Assembly: GCA_904393575.1 (NCBI GenBank) | Contig: CAJFMZ010000264.1 | Coordinates: 1 to 37,775, forward strand | DNA length: 37,775 nt | Direction: 5' to 3' | Source of the DNA: an uncultured Sellimonas sp. | GTDB lineage: Bacteria; Bacillota; Clostridia; Lachnospirales; Lachnospiraceae | Shown here: positions 37,763-37,775 of the stretch, in pieces | How the letters are laid out: every line of letters starts with the position of its first letter | How positions within the stretch are numbered: the stretch's first letter is position 1 | Made by a program: the position numbers and the translations under genes | Notes under the pieces: generated by a model | Told to the model about the DNA's origin: nothing | Database searches by the model: none | The model's input: the letters and a program-made list of their open reading frames with translations, nothing else

Positions 37763-37775
37763 CTTCATTTATTGA

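Overview
This 37.8-kb window looks like chromosomal DNA of a Firmicutes (Clostridia) gut or rumen bacterium. It has strong GGAGG-type ribosome sites, TTGACA/TATAAT promoters, a lipoprotein-anchored CUT1 sugar transporter without its own ATPase, and a GH3 enzyme in the permuted domain order known from Ruminococcus and Butyrivibrio. The exact taxon cannot be read from the sequence; a Christensenellales/Borkfalkia-like lineage is a guess.

Left region (1-7.1 kb), accessory DNA. It opens with a translationally coupled plus-strand cassette: a phosphoribosyltransferase, a short DprA-like protein and a frameshifted HAD hydrolase. A decayed mobile-element module on the minus strand follows: a Rep-like N-terminal fragment, a small conserved-looking protein, and a membrane ATPase broken by an in-frame TGA and carrying a damaged P-loop. 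A self-contained AAA_14/DUF4143 ATPase gene with its own promoter and terminator comes next (plus strand), then three small overlapping minus-strand genes, including an HTH regulator behind a promoter-operator palindrome.

Central region (7.1-36.05 kb), a glycan-utilisation locus. Sixteen genes run on the minus strand with gaps of 0-92 bp, from a sugar-binding lipoprotein at 36041 down to a PIG-L deacetylase ending at 7202, with a terminator at 7088-7143. In transcription order: substrate-binding lipoprotein, two permeases, a secreted multidomain protein, an FAD oxidoreductase, three surface lipoproteins (DUF4838-like; Ig-like; InlB/CBM-like), an intergenic hairpin, a Gfo/Idh/MocA dehydrogenase, a second FAD oxidoreductase with an extra C-terminal beta domain, GH3, GH2 and GH127-like hydrolases, NagB, a ROK sugar kinase and a PIG-L deacetylase. 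The hydrolases lack signal peptides. The picture is surface capture, import of oligosaccharide, cytoplasmic trimming and oxidation, and entry of amino sugar into glycolysis. A divergent AraC regulator (36207) shares a palindromic -10 element with the operon promoter.

Right edge (36.99-37.78 kb), accessory DNA again: a 52-codon gene, two copies of the same GGTGCAG palindrome seen at 7.0 kb, and the N-terminal piece of a large serine recombinase that stops where its catalytic domain should continue. Matching palindromes on both sides suggest the glycan locus is flanked by remnants of one mobile-element family. The only gene-free stretch over 300 bases is 37149-37454, described below. I saw no tRNA, rRNA or CRISPR array.
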